DNA of 42,017 nucleotides, taken from NCBI RefSeq assembly GCF_016899775.1, contig NZ_JACJJE010000028.1:1-42017 (forward strand), given 5' to 3'. This stretch comes from Pseudoflavonifractor capillosus (GTDB lineage: Bacteria; Bacillota; Clostridia; Oscillospirales; Oscillospiraceae). A program made the translations under genes and the position numbers. This document shows positions 1 through 7,074 of the stretch, piece after piece (position 1 is the stretch's first letter; each line of letters opens with the position of its first letter). Below the pieces are notes generated by a model. It was given only the letters and a program-made list of their open reading frames with translations, did no database searches and was not told the DNA's origin.

Positions 1-19
1 AGATGTGTATAAGAGACAG
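1..19. other. Nextera mosaic-end adapter remnant
   Basis: The first 19 bases read AGATGTGTATAAGAGACAG, the Tn5/Nextera transposome mosaic end used in library preparation. It is not genomic. It supplies a false ATG at base 3, so any start codon called there for the following protease is an artefact. Confidence 0.95.
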
Positions 20-20
20 G

Positions 21-1133
21 CTTCTGCGGCCCAAGCGCCGCTGGAAGTGCAGAAGGCGGCCGCTCTTTCCCTTTCTAACCCTGTTTGTGCTGGTGGTGAG
101 CCTGACGGTTGGGACGGTAGCGGTGCGCTATCTGTGGCCCCAGGAATCAGAGGCAGATCCCGGAATCATCACCACCAGCAGCACACAGGACCCCTTTGCC
201 GCCCTGGAACGGGCGGAGACGGGAACCGGTGTGACCGTAGCCATCTCTCCCACGCCGGAGGACACGCTGACGGCAACAGAGATCTATCAGAAGTGCGTCC
301 CCTCCATTGTCTCTCTCTGGGCAGAAGGTGACGGCACCTCCAGCACCGGAACCGGAATCGTAATGAGTGCGGACGGCTACCTGCTCACAAATGCCCACGT
401 GGTGGCCAACAGCCTGCGGGTCTACGCCGCTTTTCACGACGACACCATCCTGGAGGCTAAGCTGGTGGGGGCGGACGCAGACGCGGATGTAGCGGTGCTG
501 AAAGTGGACGCCCATGGCCTGACCCCTGCAGAATTCGGCGACTCGGACCAGCTACTGTGCGGAGATATGGTAGTGGCCATTGGAGACCCACTGGGCTACC
601 GGACTTCCATCACCCAGGGCATCGTCTCCGCGCTGAATCGGATCGTCAATGTGGACGGCGTCAATATGGAAGTCATTCAGACCAGCGCGCCTATCAACTT
701 CGGCAACTCCGGCGGCGCCCTTATCAACGACCACGGCCAGGTGGTGGGCATCACCACCATGAAAATTGTGGCCGAAGACAACACCGTGGAGGGGCTTGGG
801 TTTGCCATCCCCATGACCAATGTCAAAGAGACAGCAGATTGGCTCATTGCGGGGCAGCCCGCTCTGGGCTTCACCGTGGACTCCAGCGACGGCACGCTCC
901 GGGTGTCCCAGGTGGAACAAAACAGCAACGCCTACGCCGCCGGCCTTCGCGCGGATGACCGGGTGACTGCTTTAAATGGCACTGAAGTCAGCACCATTGT
1001 GGAGCTGAAACAGGCCAAAGCTGATGTACTCCCGGGAGATATTGTCTCACTCCAGATCCTGCGCAGCGGCGAGACGCTTACCATCTCCTTTGAGGTACAA
1101 ACTGAATCGGACTTCCCAAACCGAGAGCGGTGA
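21..1133 (+). CDS. htrA: HtrA/DegP-family serine protease with PDZ domain, 5'-truncated
   Basis: This is the downstream part of a membrane-anchored S1C (trypsin-fold) protease that would degrade or refold misfolded proteins outside the membrane. The visible 370 residues start with a basic stretch and one hydrophobic segment at about 15-36, which suits a signal anchor. A linker follows, then the protease domain. The catalytic triad is intact: His126 in LLTNAHVVA, Asp156 in DADVAVLKVD and Ser230 in GNSGGAL. A single PDZ domain occupies roughly the last 100 residues. The true start is missing because the contig begins in adapter sequence, and the ATG inside the adapter must be ignored. Two hairpin terminators follow, so it is not co-transcribed with the SLH gene downstream. 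The family assignment is secure; the particular member (DegP, HtrA or YvtA-type) is not. Confidence 0.93.
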   Translation, partial: LLRPKRRWKCRRRPLFPFLTLFVLVVSLTVGTVAVRYLWPQESEADPGIITTSSTQDPFAALERAETGTGVTVAISPTPEDTLTATEIYQKCVPSIVSLWAEGDGTSSTGTGIVMSADGYLLTNAHVVANSLRVYAAFHDDTILEAKLVGADADADVAVLKVDAHGLTPAEFGDSDQLLCGDMVVAIGDPLGYRTSITQGIVSALNRIVNVDGVNMEVIQTSAPINFGNSGGALINDHGQVVGITTMKIVAEDNTVEGLGFAIPMTNVKETADWLIAGQPALGFTVDSSDGTLRVSQVEQNSNAYAAGLRADDRVTALNGTEVSTIVELKQAKADVLPGDIVSLQILRSGETLTISFEVQTESDFPNRER

Positions 1134-1163
1134 TGGTTCCGATTTTGCCCTTCTCTCTTTGCC

Positions 1164-1271
1164 GGTCTACCAAATGTCTACCAGGTCTACCGCCGGGAAG
1201 CCTTGCGCGCCAAGGGTTTCCGGCGGTTTCTTTTTGCTGTTTTTGGGAGGCGGTCTACCAAAAGTCTACCA
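1164..1271. repeat. Direct repeats of GTCTACCA around the htrA terminator
   Basis: GTCTACC(A) occurs five times, starting at 1165, 1176, 1185, 1253 and 1264. Two 20-bp double units, GGTCTACCAAATGTCTACCA (1164-1183) and a copy with one mismatch (1252-1271), lie 88 bp apart and flank the first terminator hairpin. The role is unknown. Candidates are a protein-binding site, an integration-site scar or terminator duplication. Confidence 0.6.
1190..1235 (+). terminator. Rho-independent terminator of htrA (first)
   Basis: The left arm starts CCGCCGG at 1190 and the right arm ends CCGGCGG at 1226. The arms pair over about 17 bp with one wobble and one mismatch. A T-rich run (TTTCTTTTT) follows at 1227-1235. 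Confidence 0.75.
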
Positions 1272-1283
1272 AGGTGATTTTTT

Positions 1284-1317
1284 GAGGGAGAAACCCGCGG
1301 ATTTCTCCCTCTTTTTT
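1284..1317 (+). terminator. Rho-independent terminator (second, tandem)
   Basis: A perfect 10-bp stem GAGGGAGAAA / TTTCTCCCTC (1284-1293 and 1302-1311) with an 8-nt loop is followed by six T. It is in tandem with the hairpin about 50 bp upstream and insulates the SLH gene from htrA. Confidence 0.88.
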
Positions 1318-1454
1318 GCGTTTTGAGCACGTTTTGGAGCATGCAAGGGGCGTTATGCTTTCCTGAATTATACTTCCTTCCTAAAAGTTGGCAAATGGCA
1401 GCTAATTTTGGAAGGTATTGGCGCCCCTGCCTGAATTTAAAAGGAGGAATTCCA

Positions 1455-4400
1455 ATGAGAAACCTGAAGCGTGCTCTCAGCCTGGGTCTCACCGCGGCCA
1501 TGATTTCCGGCCTGATGGTGATGGGCTCCAGCGCCGCGAGCTACGCGGATGTGACTTCTGAGAACAATCAGGAAGCCATTGAGGTTCTCCAGGCTGTCGG
1601 CATCATGGTCGGCGACGAGAACGGAGACTTCAACCCTGATCAGAACGTCACCCGCAATGAGATGGCTGTGGTTATGTCCAACCTGATGGAGTATAACGTG
1701 GCCAGCTATGCAAACACCTCTCCCTTTACCGACGTGCCCAGCTGGGCTGAGCCTTATGTGGCTGCCTGCTTTGTGAACGGGATTACTGCCGGTACCAGTG
1801 CCACCACTTATGGCGGCAGCGAGACTGTGACCACCGCTCAGGCGGCCCTGATGCTGATGAAGGCTCTGGGTTACTTCCAGTACAATCAGGACTTCGGTAC
1901 CGACTGGCAGCTGGCCACCACCCGTCAGGGCAACGCTATTGACCTGTTCGACGGCGTAGATGCCGGTGTGACTCAGGCCATGACCCGCAACGATGTGGCT
2001 CAGCTGGTGCTGAACACCCTGGAGTCCGGTATGGTGACTCCTACCACCAGCGGCAACATCACCGTAGGCGGCGTGACTATTGCCAGCAGCGTGGAATACA
2101 ACTATGTGACCAGCAATGCCGGTTACGCCAAGTCCATCAGCGGTGCGCTGTCCACCGACGCCAACTCCGACGCTGGCCGGCCCATCGTGGAACTGGGCGA
2201 GGACCTGTACCAGGGCGATCTGGCCAAGGCTAAGGATCACGACGCTTTCGGCCGTCCCGCTTCCATCTGGTCCTACAAGGACAACGAGATCGGCACCTAT
2301 GTGGATGATCGGACTCAGACCTGGACCACCAAGGTCACCGAGCGTGATCTGTACCGTTCCGCCGGCACTGCTGCTGTGAACGACTACACCTGGACCTACT
2401 GGATCGACGGTGAAGCTCACACCATGGATGGCTCCAAGCTGGATCGGAACGACACCGACCGCTGGCAGACCACCGGTAACGGCGTCCTGACCGAGATGTT
2501 CGTGGATACCGTGGCTGAGACCGTGGACGTGACCGTCATCCACAGCTATGTGGCTGAGGTCAGCCGTGTGGAGGCTAACAGCGATGACAATGACTACACT
2601 GTCACTGTCAACCTGAAGACCCGTCCCGACGGCGTGGCTGTGAACCGTGAGTTCAACACCGAGACCGAGTTTGCCCGCGGCGATATCGTCGTGGTGAACA
2701 TCGCCGACGGCGACATCGAGGCCATGACTCTGGCCGAGACCGTCGAGGGTACCGTTTCCGCCGTGAAGGCCAACGACTACCTGCGTATCGATGGCACCAC
2801 CTACAACTACAACTATGCCTACACCACCGACACTGTTCTGAATGGCTACACCTCTGACAACAAGGGCCTGTATGACCTGGAGAACAACACCCCTGCCAAC
2901 CCCGGCGCTGGCGATGAGGTCGTCCTGTATCTGGACGCCAACGGCTGCCTGGTAGCCGTGGCTGACGCTGGTGAGGTCGCCGAGGACTATGTCCTGGTGA
3001 AGGGCCTGCACAGCGCCTATGGCGATTACTCCGCCAAGATCGTGAAGTACGACGGCACTGAGGAGACCGTGGACATCGACGAGGTGGACGGCGACGACAT
3101 CACTGGCTATGACCAGAACGGCAATTATGACAAGCTGGGTGAGCTGGGCCTGGGCGTGTACAAGTACAGCCGCAGCGGCAACGCTTACGACCTGACCTCT
3201 TCCTACTACACTGATTCCAAGGGCAATCATGAATTTACTCTGGATCAGATGCAGAAGGTGAAAATTGAGAATGGCCGCGCCCGCATGACCGAGGAGGCCG
3301 CTGGCGCCGCTACCGGTACTTTCTATGTGGACAGCAACACCGTGTTCGTGGACGCCTGGAACAACACTTCCTACATCGGCTACAACAACGTGCCCACTAT
3401 GAGCGACGTTGAGGGCTGGGTTGTGTACGACGAGGACAACACCGTGGCCGACGTGGTGTTCATCACCAACGACGTGGCCTATGAGCTGGACAACGACAAC
3501 TTCTTCCTGGTGACCAGCACCGGCGCCGAGGAGGAGTACAACGAGAACGGCAATGTCTGGAACTACACCGGCTACATCAATGGCGAAAAGACCACCCTCA
3601 CCTTCGCCGATAAGCAGGATAATCTGGAGGTCGGTGTCTACAAGATCCTCAAGACCGACAGCGACGGCAACGTGACCGACATCGATCAGATTGTTGATGA
3701 GGACGAGGTTCTGGATAACTACGGCCTTGCCACTGACGCCTATGCCACCTACGCTAAGGGTCAGAGCCTGACTGTGGCTAATGCCACCAACAGCGATAAG
3801 AGCTATGACTCCTCCAAGCACGAGGTTGCTCACGAGCGCTTCACCTATCTGAACGACGAGTCCCTGGTGGTCGTTGTCAACCTGAACGACGAGAACGACG
3901 ATGTGGATACCGTTTCCATCGGCGACCTGGGCGACATCAACGTGGTGGACGCCAACAACCCGAAGGATGCTGAGACCAGCGCTGTCTACATCCTGAACGT
4001 GGACGACAACGACGAGGCCGCTCCTGTGGCCAAGCTGATCCTGGTTGTCAACCCCGATCCTAACGGCGACGCTGCCAATGGCGGCGGTCAGGGCGAGGCT
4101 GCCAACTACAGCTACAGCATTGCTGCCGCCAACAATGGCAATATCTCTGCCCGTATCACTGACTTCGTGCGCCCCAGCCACATCCCCGCCAGTGCGAAGG
4201 CTACCGTCTCCTTCAACGTTTACAGCAACGGGGTCTTCATTGACAACGGTACTGTGGTGATCCGTGCCAACCAGACCAGCGGCATTGGCAACATTGTCGG
4301 CACTGGCCTGACTGCGGCTGACGAGGTCACCTATGAGGAGACCGGTATCACCTACGACAAGGTGAAGGTTTCCTACACCGGCAACGTGCCTGTGAAGGAT

Positions 4401-5294
4401 ACCGCTCCCGATGAGGTCGCCGTGGGCGCCACTGCTCTGAACGACATCGCGCTGAATACCACCGACAACACCAGCACCGTGAACTACACTGTGAAGCAGG
4501 GCAACACCACTCTGAAGAGTGACACCTATGCTCTGAGCAGTGGCAAGGAGATCGATGTAGCTTCCTTTGATGGTGGTGCCACGGTAACTGACGACGCTGC
4601 TGTGGTCGTGGATCTGACTGTCACTGACGGTCTGAATGAGACCTACACTATTACTGAGATTGGTACTGCTACCAAGCTCAGCGAGCTGAAGTCCGGGTAC
4701 AATGGGGCTTTCAAGGATACGACCCTGACTGTTACCGCTAGCCGGAAAGCTAACCTGACTGATGGTGCTCAGGTCCTCCTGACTGCCACCATCAACCCCG
4801 CTGTCAGCAACACCAGTGAGACTGGTCTGAAGATTACTCTGACCAACGGTGCGGAGTTTATCTTCAAGAACGACAATTCTCAGACCACTGCTACCGCGAA
4901 TATCACGGTTAAGGGCAATGAAACGCTGGCTGTTGGCTCCATTGAGGAAGTCGCAGCGCCCACTATTACCCGCGTTGAGCTTACCCTCGACAAGTTGGGT
5001 GATGGACTCATCAATGCTAACGACGTTATCACCGTTTACTTCTCTGAGAAAGTCACTGCTGACAAGGCCGGTGAGACCGGCAGTGCCGGCCTGACTGGTA
5101 CCTGGAAAGTTGCCGATGATGGCATGAGCGCTACTTATACCATTACTGCGGCTCCTGACAGCACAACGAATGAGTTTACTGTGAACAACATCGTAAGTGT
5201 TGCTAATGGTGTAAAGAACATTAACACCTACAAGATCGTTGTTTCCAATGCTGCGGGTGCGGCGGATGCTGGCCTGAAGGCAGTCGAGGCCTAA
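1455..5294 (+). CDS. SLH-domain surface (S-layer-like) protein, copy 1
   Basis: A secreted 1279-residue cell-surface protein. The ATG at 1455 is chosen because AAGGAGGAAT lies just upstream and the protein then opens with a classical signal peptide (about 1-28: MRNLKR, then a hydrophobic core ending near SSAASYA). The open frame extends upstream but without a ribosome site. Three S-layer-homology repeats follow at about 31-85, 90-150 and 155-205, with the typical FTDVPSWAEPYV and VTRNEMAVVM motifs. SLH domains usually bind pyruvylated secondary wall polymer. The remaining roughly 1000 residues are acidic, rich in Asp, Asn, Thr and Gly, beta-type and likely repetitive Ig-like domains, with a last Ig-like unit near 1165-1279. 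It is convergent with a small tail-fibre-like gene. A paralogue nearly identical in the first 200 residues lies inverted at the other end of the window. It could be the main S-layer protein or one of a family of surface proteins. Confidence 0.93.
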   Translation: MRNLKRALSLGLTAAMISGLMVMGSSAASYADVTSENNQEAIEVLQAVGIMVGDENGDFNPDQNVTRNEMAVVMSNLMEYNVASYANTSPFTDVPSWAEPYVAACFVNGITAGTSATTYGGSETVTTAQAALMLMKALGYFQYNQDFGTDWQLATTRQGNAIDLFDGVDAGVTQAMTRNDVAQLVLNTLESGMVTPTTSGNITVGGVTIASSVEYNYVTSNAGYAKSISGALSTDANSDAGRPIVELGEDLYQGDLAKAKDHDAFGRPASIWSYKDNEIGTYVDDRTQTWTTKVTERDLYRSAGTAAVNDYTWTYWIDGEAHTMDGSKLDRNDTDRWQTTGNGVLTEMFVDTVAETVDVTVIHSYVAEVSRVEANSDDNDYTVTVNLKTRPDGVAVNREFNTETEFARGDIVVVNIADGDIEAMTLAETVEGTVSAVKANDYLRIDGTTYNYNYAYTTDTVLNGYTSDNKGLYDLENNTPANPGAGDEVVLYLDANGCLVAVADAGEVAEDYVLVKGLHSAYGDYSAKIVKYDGTEETVDIDEVDGDDITGYDQNGNYDKLGELGLGVYKYSRSGNAYDLTSSYYTDSKGNHEFTLDQMQKVKIENGRARMTEEAAGAATGTFYVDSNTVFVDAWNNTSYIGYNNVPTMSDVEGWVVYDEDNTVADVVFITNDVAYELDNDNFFLVTSTGAEEEYNENGNVWNYTGYINGEKTTLTFADKQDNLEVGVYKILKTDSDGNVTDIDQIVDEDEVLDNYGLATDAYATYAKGQSLTVANATNSDKSYDSSKHEVAHERFTYLNDESLVVVVNLNDENDDVDTVSIGDLGDINVVDANNPKDAETSAVYILNVDDNDEAAPVAKLILVVNPDPNGDAANGGGQGEAANYSYSIAAANNGNISARITDFVRPSHIPASAKATVSFNVYSNGVFIDNGTVVIRANQTSGIGNIVGTGLTAADEVTYEETGITYDKVKVSYTGNVPVKDTAPDEVAVGATALNDIALNTTDNTSTVNYTVKQGNTTLKSDTYALSSGKEIDVASFDGGATVTDDAAVVVDLTVTDGLNETYTITEIGTATKLSELKSGYNGAFKDTTLTVTASRKANLTDGAQVLLTATINPAVSNTSETGLKITLTNGAEFIFKNDNSQTTATANITVKGNETLAVGSIEEVAAPTITRVELTLDKLGDGLINANDVITVYFSEKVTADKAGETGSAGLTGTWKVADDGMSATYTITAAPDSTTNEFTVNNIVSVANGVKNINTYKIVVSNAAGAADAGLKAVEA

Positions 5295-5328
5295 GTTTCT
5301 CTTAGAGTCTCTATAGTACAACAATTAA

Positions 5329-5368
5329 GGAGCCCCCGGATCTAATTGGTCCGGGGGCTCCTATTATT
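5329..5368. terminator. Bidirectional terminator between SLH copy 1 and fibre 1
   Basis: A perfect 12-bp stem, GGAGCCCCCGGA (5329-5340) with TCCGGGGGCTCC (5350-5361), has a 9-nt loop. T-rich DNA follows on the plus side, and TTAATTGTTG follows when read on the minus strand. It sits between two convergent stop codons and can serve both genes. Confidence 0.85.
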
Positions 5369-5376
5369 CTCATGTT

Positions 5377-5874
5377 TTAGGTAAACGCGATGTAATAGTA
5401 TGTGACTCCGGTTTCGTTGGTCAAGATCCGGTCTCCAGAGGCGGAGGACTCATAGGCCACCGTGAAGCCATTGGAAGCTACCTGCAGGACCATTTTTTCC
5501 GAGGTCTTAGACTGGATGGGCCGCCCAGTGGAAGCCAGACCACCGTAATGACAGGAGGCATATTCCAAGCCGTCATAGACCGCACCAAAGCTGGTAAAGA
5601 CCAGCACCGCTTTTGGGGTGAAGCCGAGGGAGATGGTACGGGACGCCGCATCATTTCCGACATAGGAGCCGAATGTGAGTTTAGTCAGGTTGAGAGAGAG
5701 CGATGCGACTGTAGAAGACAGCGCACTGAGTGCGCTCTGGTCGGCTTTCCCGCTCTCCAACTCTGCTATCGCCGCATCCAGCTTGACGTTGTCGGCGTTG
5801 AAATCGGTGCGTAAAACCTGGTCGGTGGGCTCCCACTGGTTCAGCTGATAATTGGCCGTTTGATTGGTTGCCAT
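5377..5874 (-). CDS. Phage tail-fibre-like protein, copy 1
   Basis: A 165-residue protein with an ATG preceded by AAGGAGGAATT. The N-terminus contains NYQLNQWEPTDQV and TDFNADN, a pattern I recognise from short tail-fibre or appendage proteins of Clostridia prophages, where it probably attaches to the baseplate. A short helical stretch (about 30-60, KLDAAIAELESGK) probably trimerises. The C-terminal 100 residues are beta-rich, with GSYVGNDAASRTISLGFTP and a final YYYIAF typical of fibre tips. It has no other phage gene beside it; the baseplate operon that lacks a fibre gene lies 11 kb or more away on the other strand. It is convergent with an SLH surface-protein gene. The second copy at 38142 shares the first 40 or so residues but has a different tip. 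Function as receptor-binding protein is inference. Confidence 0.75.
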   Translation of the reverse strand: MATNQTANYQLNQWEPTDQVLRTDFNADNVKLDAAIAELESGKADQSALSALSSTVASLSLNLTKLTFGSYVGNDAASRTISLGFTPKAVLVFTSFGAVYDGLEYASCHYGGLASTGRPIQSKTSEKMVLQVASNGFTVAYESSASGDRILTNETGVTYYYIAFT

Positions 5875-5879
5875 AGTAT

Positions 5880-6416
5880 AAATTCCTCCTTATTTTGGTT
5901 GGAGCAATGGCCCTCTTGTGAAAGGGGGCAGTCGCCGCCGTCAGGCGGTGACTGGGGGATTCTGTCTTTCGGGCTCTGTGTGGGAAATAGAATCCCTCCA
6001 CCGCCTTCGGCGGTCCCCCTCCCTTTTACAAGGGAGGCTTTGGGTCTGCTCAAATAAGGAGGAATGTGCCCCTTTGTGGGACGTTTGAATACATATATTG
6101 GGAATCAGGGCGGAGTGCGTCTGTTTGGGGGGCGGGAGGCTCGGTGTGCCGCCCCTACGATGGAGACGAGGTAAGCCCCCGGGCGGCGCGCCGAGTCGTC
6201 GCGCCCTACAAAAGCTGGAACCTGCCCCCTCATCCGGCTCTTCGGGCCGCCTTCTCCCTGGGGAAAGGTTTTCGGGCGGCTGATAGCCGCCCCTGCAGAG
6301 AGAAATTCTCTGGGGCGGGTGAGGACACCCGCCCCTACGGGGATTGTGGGCGAAAAACGGCGGGCGCACAGTGTGCGCCCCTACGGCACAATTACAAACG
6401 GCTCTATATACAAGAA
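5880..6416. repeat. Repeat-rich intergenic region upstream of fibre 1
   Basis: No convincing gene is seen here. The stretch is a mosaic of short palindromic elements. One class ends in GCCCCTACG (6145-6160, 6325-6340, 6371-6386) with internal dyads such as GGGCGCACAGTGTGCGCCC. Another is a MITE-like class around CCTTC..GGGGAAGG / CCCTCATCCG (5908-5956, 5994-6040, 6226-6272). Open frames across it are formed by the repeats and lack ribosome sites. Related elements fill 35.6-36.4 kb and 37.7-38.1 kb. Confidence 0.75.
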
Positions 6417-6512
6417 AAGGGACAGGTCTGGAACCTGTCCCTTAACACACAGAGGCGAAACGCAGTTTTGCATAAAATTTCTTTGGTTCCTTTCTTTTTC
6501 AAAGAAAGGAAC
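6417..6512 (-). repeat. Three-hairpin element, copy A (downstream of rpiB)
   Basis: Read on the minus strand from the rpiB stop. Hairpin 1 (6512-6486) has a 12-bp perfect stem and a 3-nt loop. It is followed by CAAAGAAATTTT and then hairpin 2 (6471-6455, GC.AAAC-TGC-GTTT.GC). Hairpin 3 (6443-6417) has a perfect 10-bp stem, AAGGGACAGG with CCTGTCCCTT. It can act as the rpiB terminator. It matches copy C at 37581-37680. Confidence 0.75.
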
Positions 6513-6516
6513 TGCT

Positions 6517-6954
6517 CTATTCCTTCTCGATGTCCATCATCAGGCCCACCCGGCGGGCGTGGCGGCCGCCCTCAAACTGGGTGTTCAGAAATACGTCTAC
6601 AATGCGCTCGGCCATGTTGGGACCGATGATCCCGGCACCCATGGCCAGCATGTTGGCGTCGTTGTGGCGGCGGGTCATCTCGGCGGAGTAGGGGTCGCCG
6701 CACAGGGCGCACCGGACCCCCTTCACCTTGTTGGCAGAGATGGAGATGCCGATGCCGGTGGTGCAGATGACAATGCCCTTCTCGCACCGGCCGTCCGCCA
6801 CGGCCTGGGCCGCCGCCTTGCCGAAAACGGGGTAGTCGCAACTCTCCTCGCTGTCACAGCCGCAGTCCAGAACGCTGAGGCCCTTGGCGGTGAGATAGGC
6901 CTTGATGTGCTCTTTTAAACGGTAACCGCCGTGATCCGACGCAATGGAAATCAT
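6517..6954 (-). CDS. rpiB: Ribose-5-phosphate isomerase B
   Basis: A cytosolic LacA/RpiB-family isomerase that interconverts ribose 5-phosphate and ribulose 5-phosphate in the pentose phosphate pathway. At 145 residues it is the usual family length. The hallmarks are present: SDHGG at 6-10 (Asp7, His8), the catalytic cysteine Cys64 in ICTTGIG where many homologues have CGTG, ANKVKGVR at 74-81, the RRHNDANML segment with His97 and Asn98, and GGRHARRV near the end that binds phosphate. The ATG has a GGAGGAAT ribosome site immediately upstream. It lies downstream of glgP on the same strand but a strong hairpin separates them, so it may have its own promoter. The 3' end runs straight into the three-hairpin element. 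An alternative in this family is allose-6-phosphate isomerase, but nothing nearby supports allose use. Confidence 0.95.
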   Translation of the reverse strand: MISIASDHGGYRLKEHIKAYLTAKGLSVLDCGCDSEESCDYPVFGKAAAQAVADGRCEKGIVICTTGIGISISANKVKGVRCALCGDPYSAEMTRRHNDANMLAMGAGIIGPNMAERIVDVFLNTQFEGGRHARRVGLMMDIEKE

Positions 6955-7027
6955 ATGTTATTCCTCCTCTACAAAACAAAACGGGGATCATGTTCCCCTT
7001 CATTTTATTTCATTTTTCACCATTTTG

Positions 7028-7070
7028 CAAGGGGAAAAGAAGCCCGCCGCACGGGTGTGCGGCGGGCGCT
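7028..7070 (-). terminator. Terminator of glgP
   Basis: A perfect 11-bp stem GCCCGCCGCAC / GTGCGGCGGGC (7042-7052 and 7057-7067) has a 4-nt loop. On the minus strand TTCTTTTCCCC follows. It starts only a few bases after the glgP stop. Confidence 0.85.
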
Positions 7071-7074
7071 TTTA

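Larger units (their letters stand above)
1455..6512. repeat. Left arm of a composite inverted duplication (SLH gene, fibre gene, upstream repeats)
   Basis: This interval and 37551-42017 carry the same ordered parts in opposite orientation: SLH gene, convergent terminator, fibre-like gene, palindromic repeats, a conserved stretch around TTTGAATACATATATTGGGA (6085-6104, reverse complement near 37901-37920), and a three-hairpin element. Nucleotide identity is highest at the 5' ends of both genes and lost in their 3' parts. The arms enclose about 31 kb. Confidence 0.8.

Noticed and set aside
1437-5324. A 1295-codon open frame antisense to SLH copy 1 and an 870-codon one antisense to SLH copy 2
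   Set aside because: Both mirror a strong coding gene, have no ribosome site or protein-like composition, and arise because the biased codons of the SLH genes rarely give stops on the other strand.
6066-6629. Open frames of up to 187 codons across the intergenic repeats (also at 35.3-36.2 kb and 37.5-38.2 kb)
   Set aside because: They are made of palindromic repeat DNA, run into rpiB or mutY, and lack ribosome sites.
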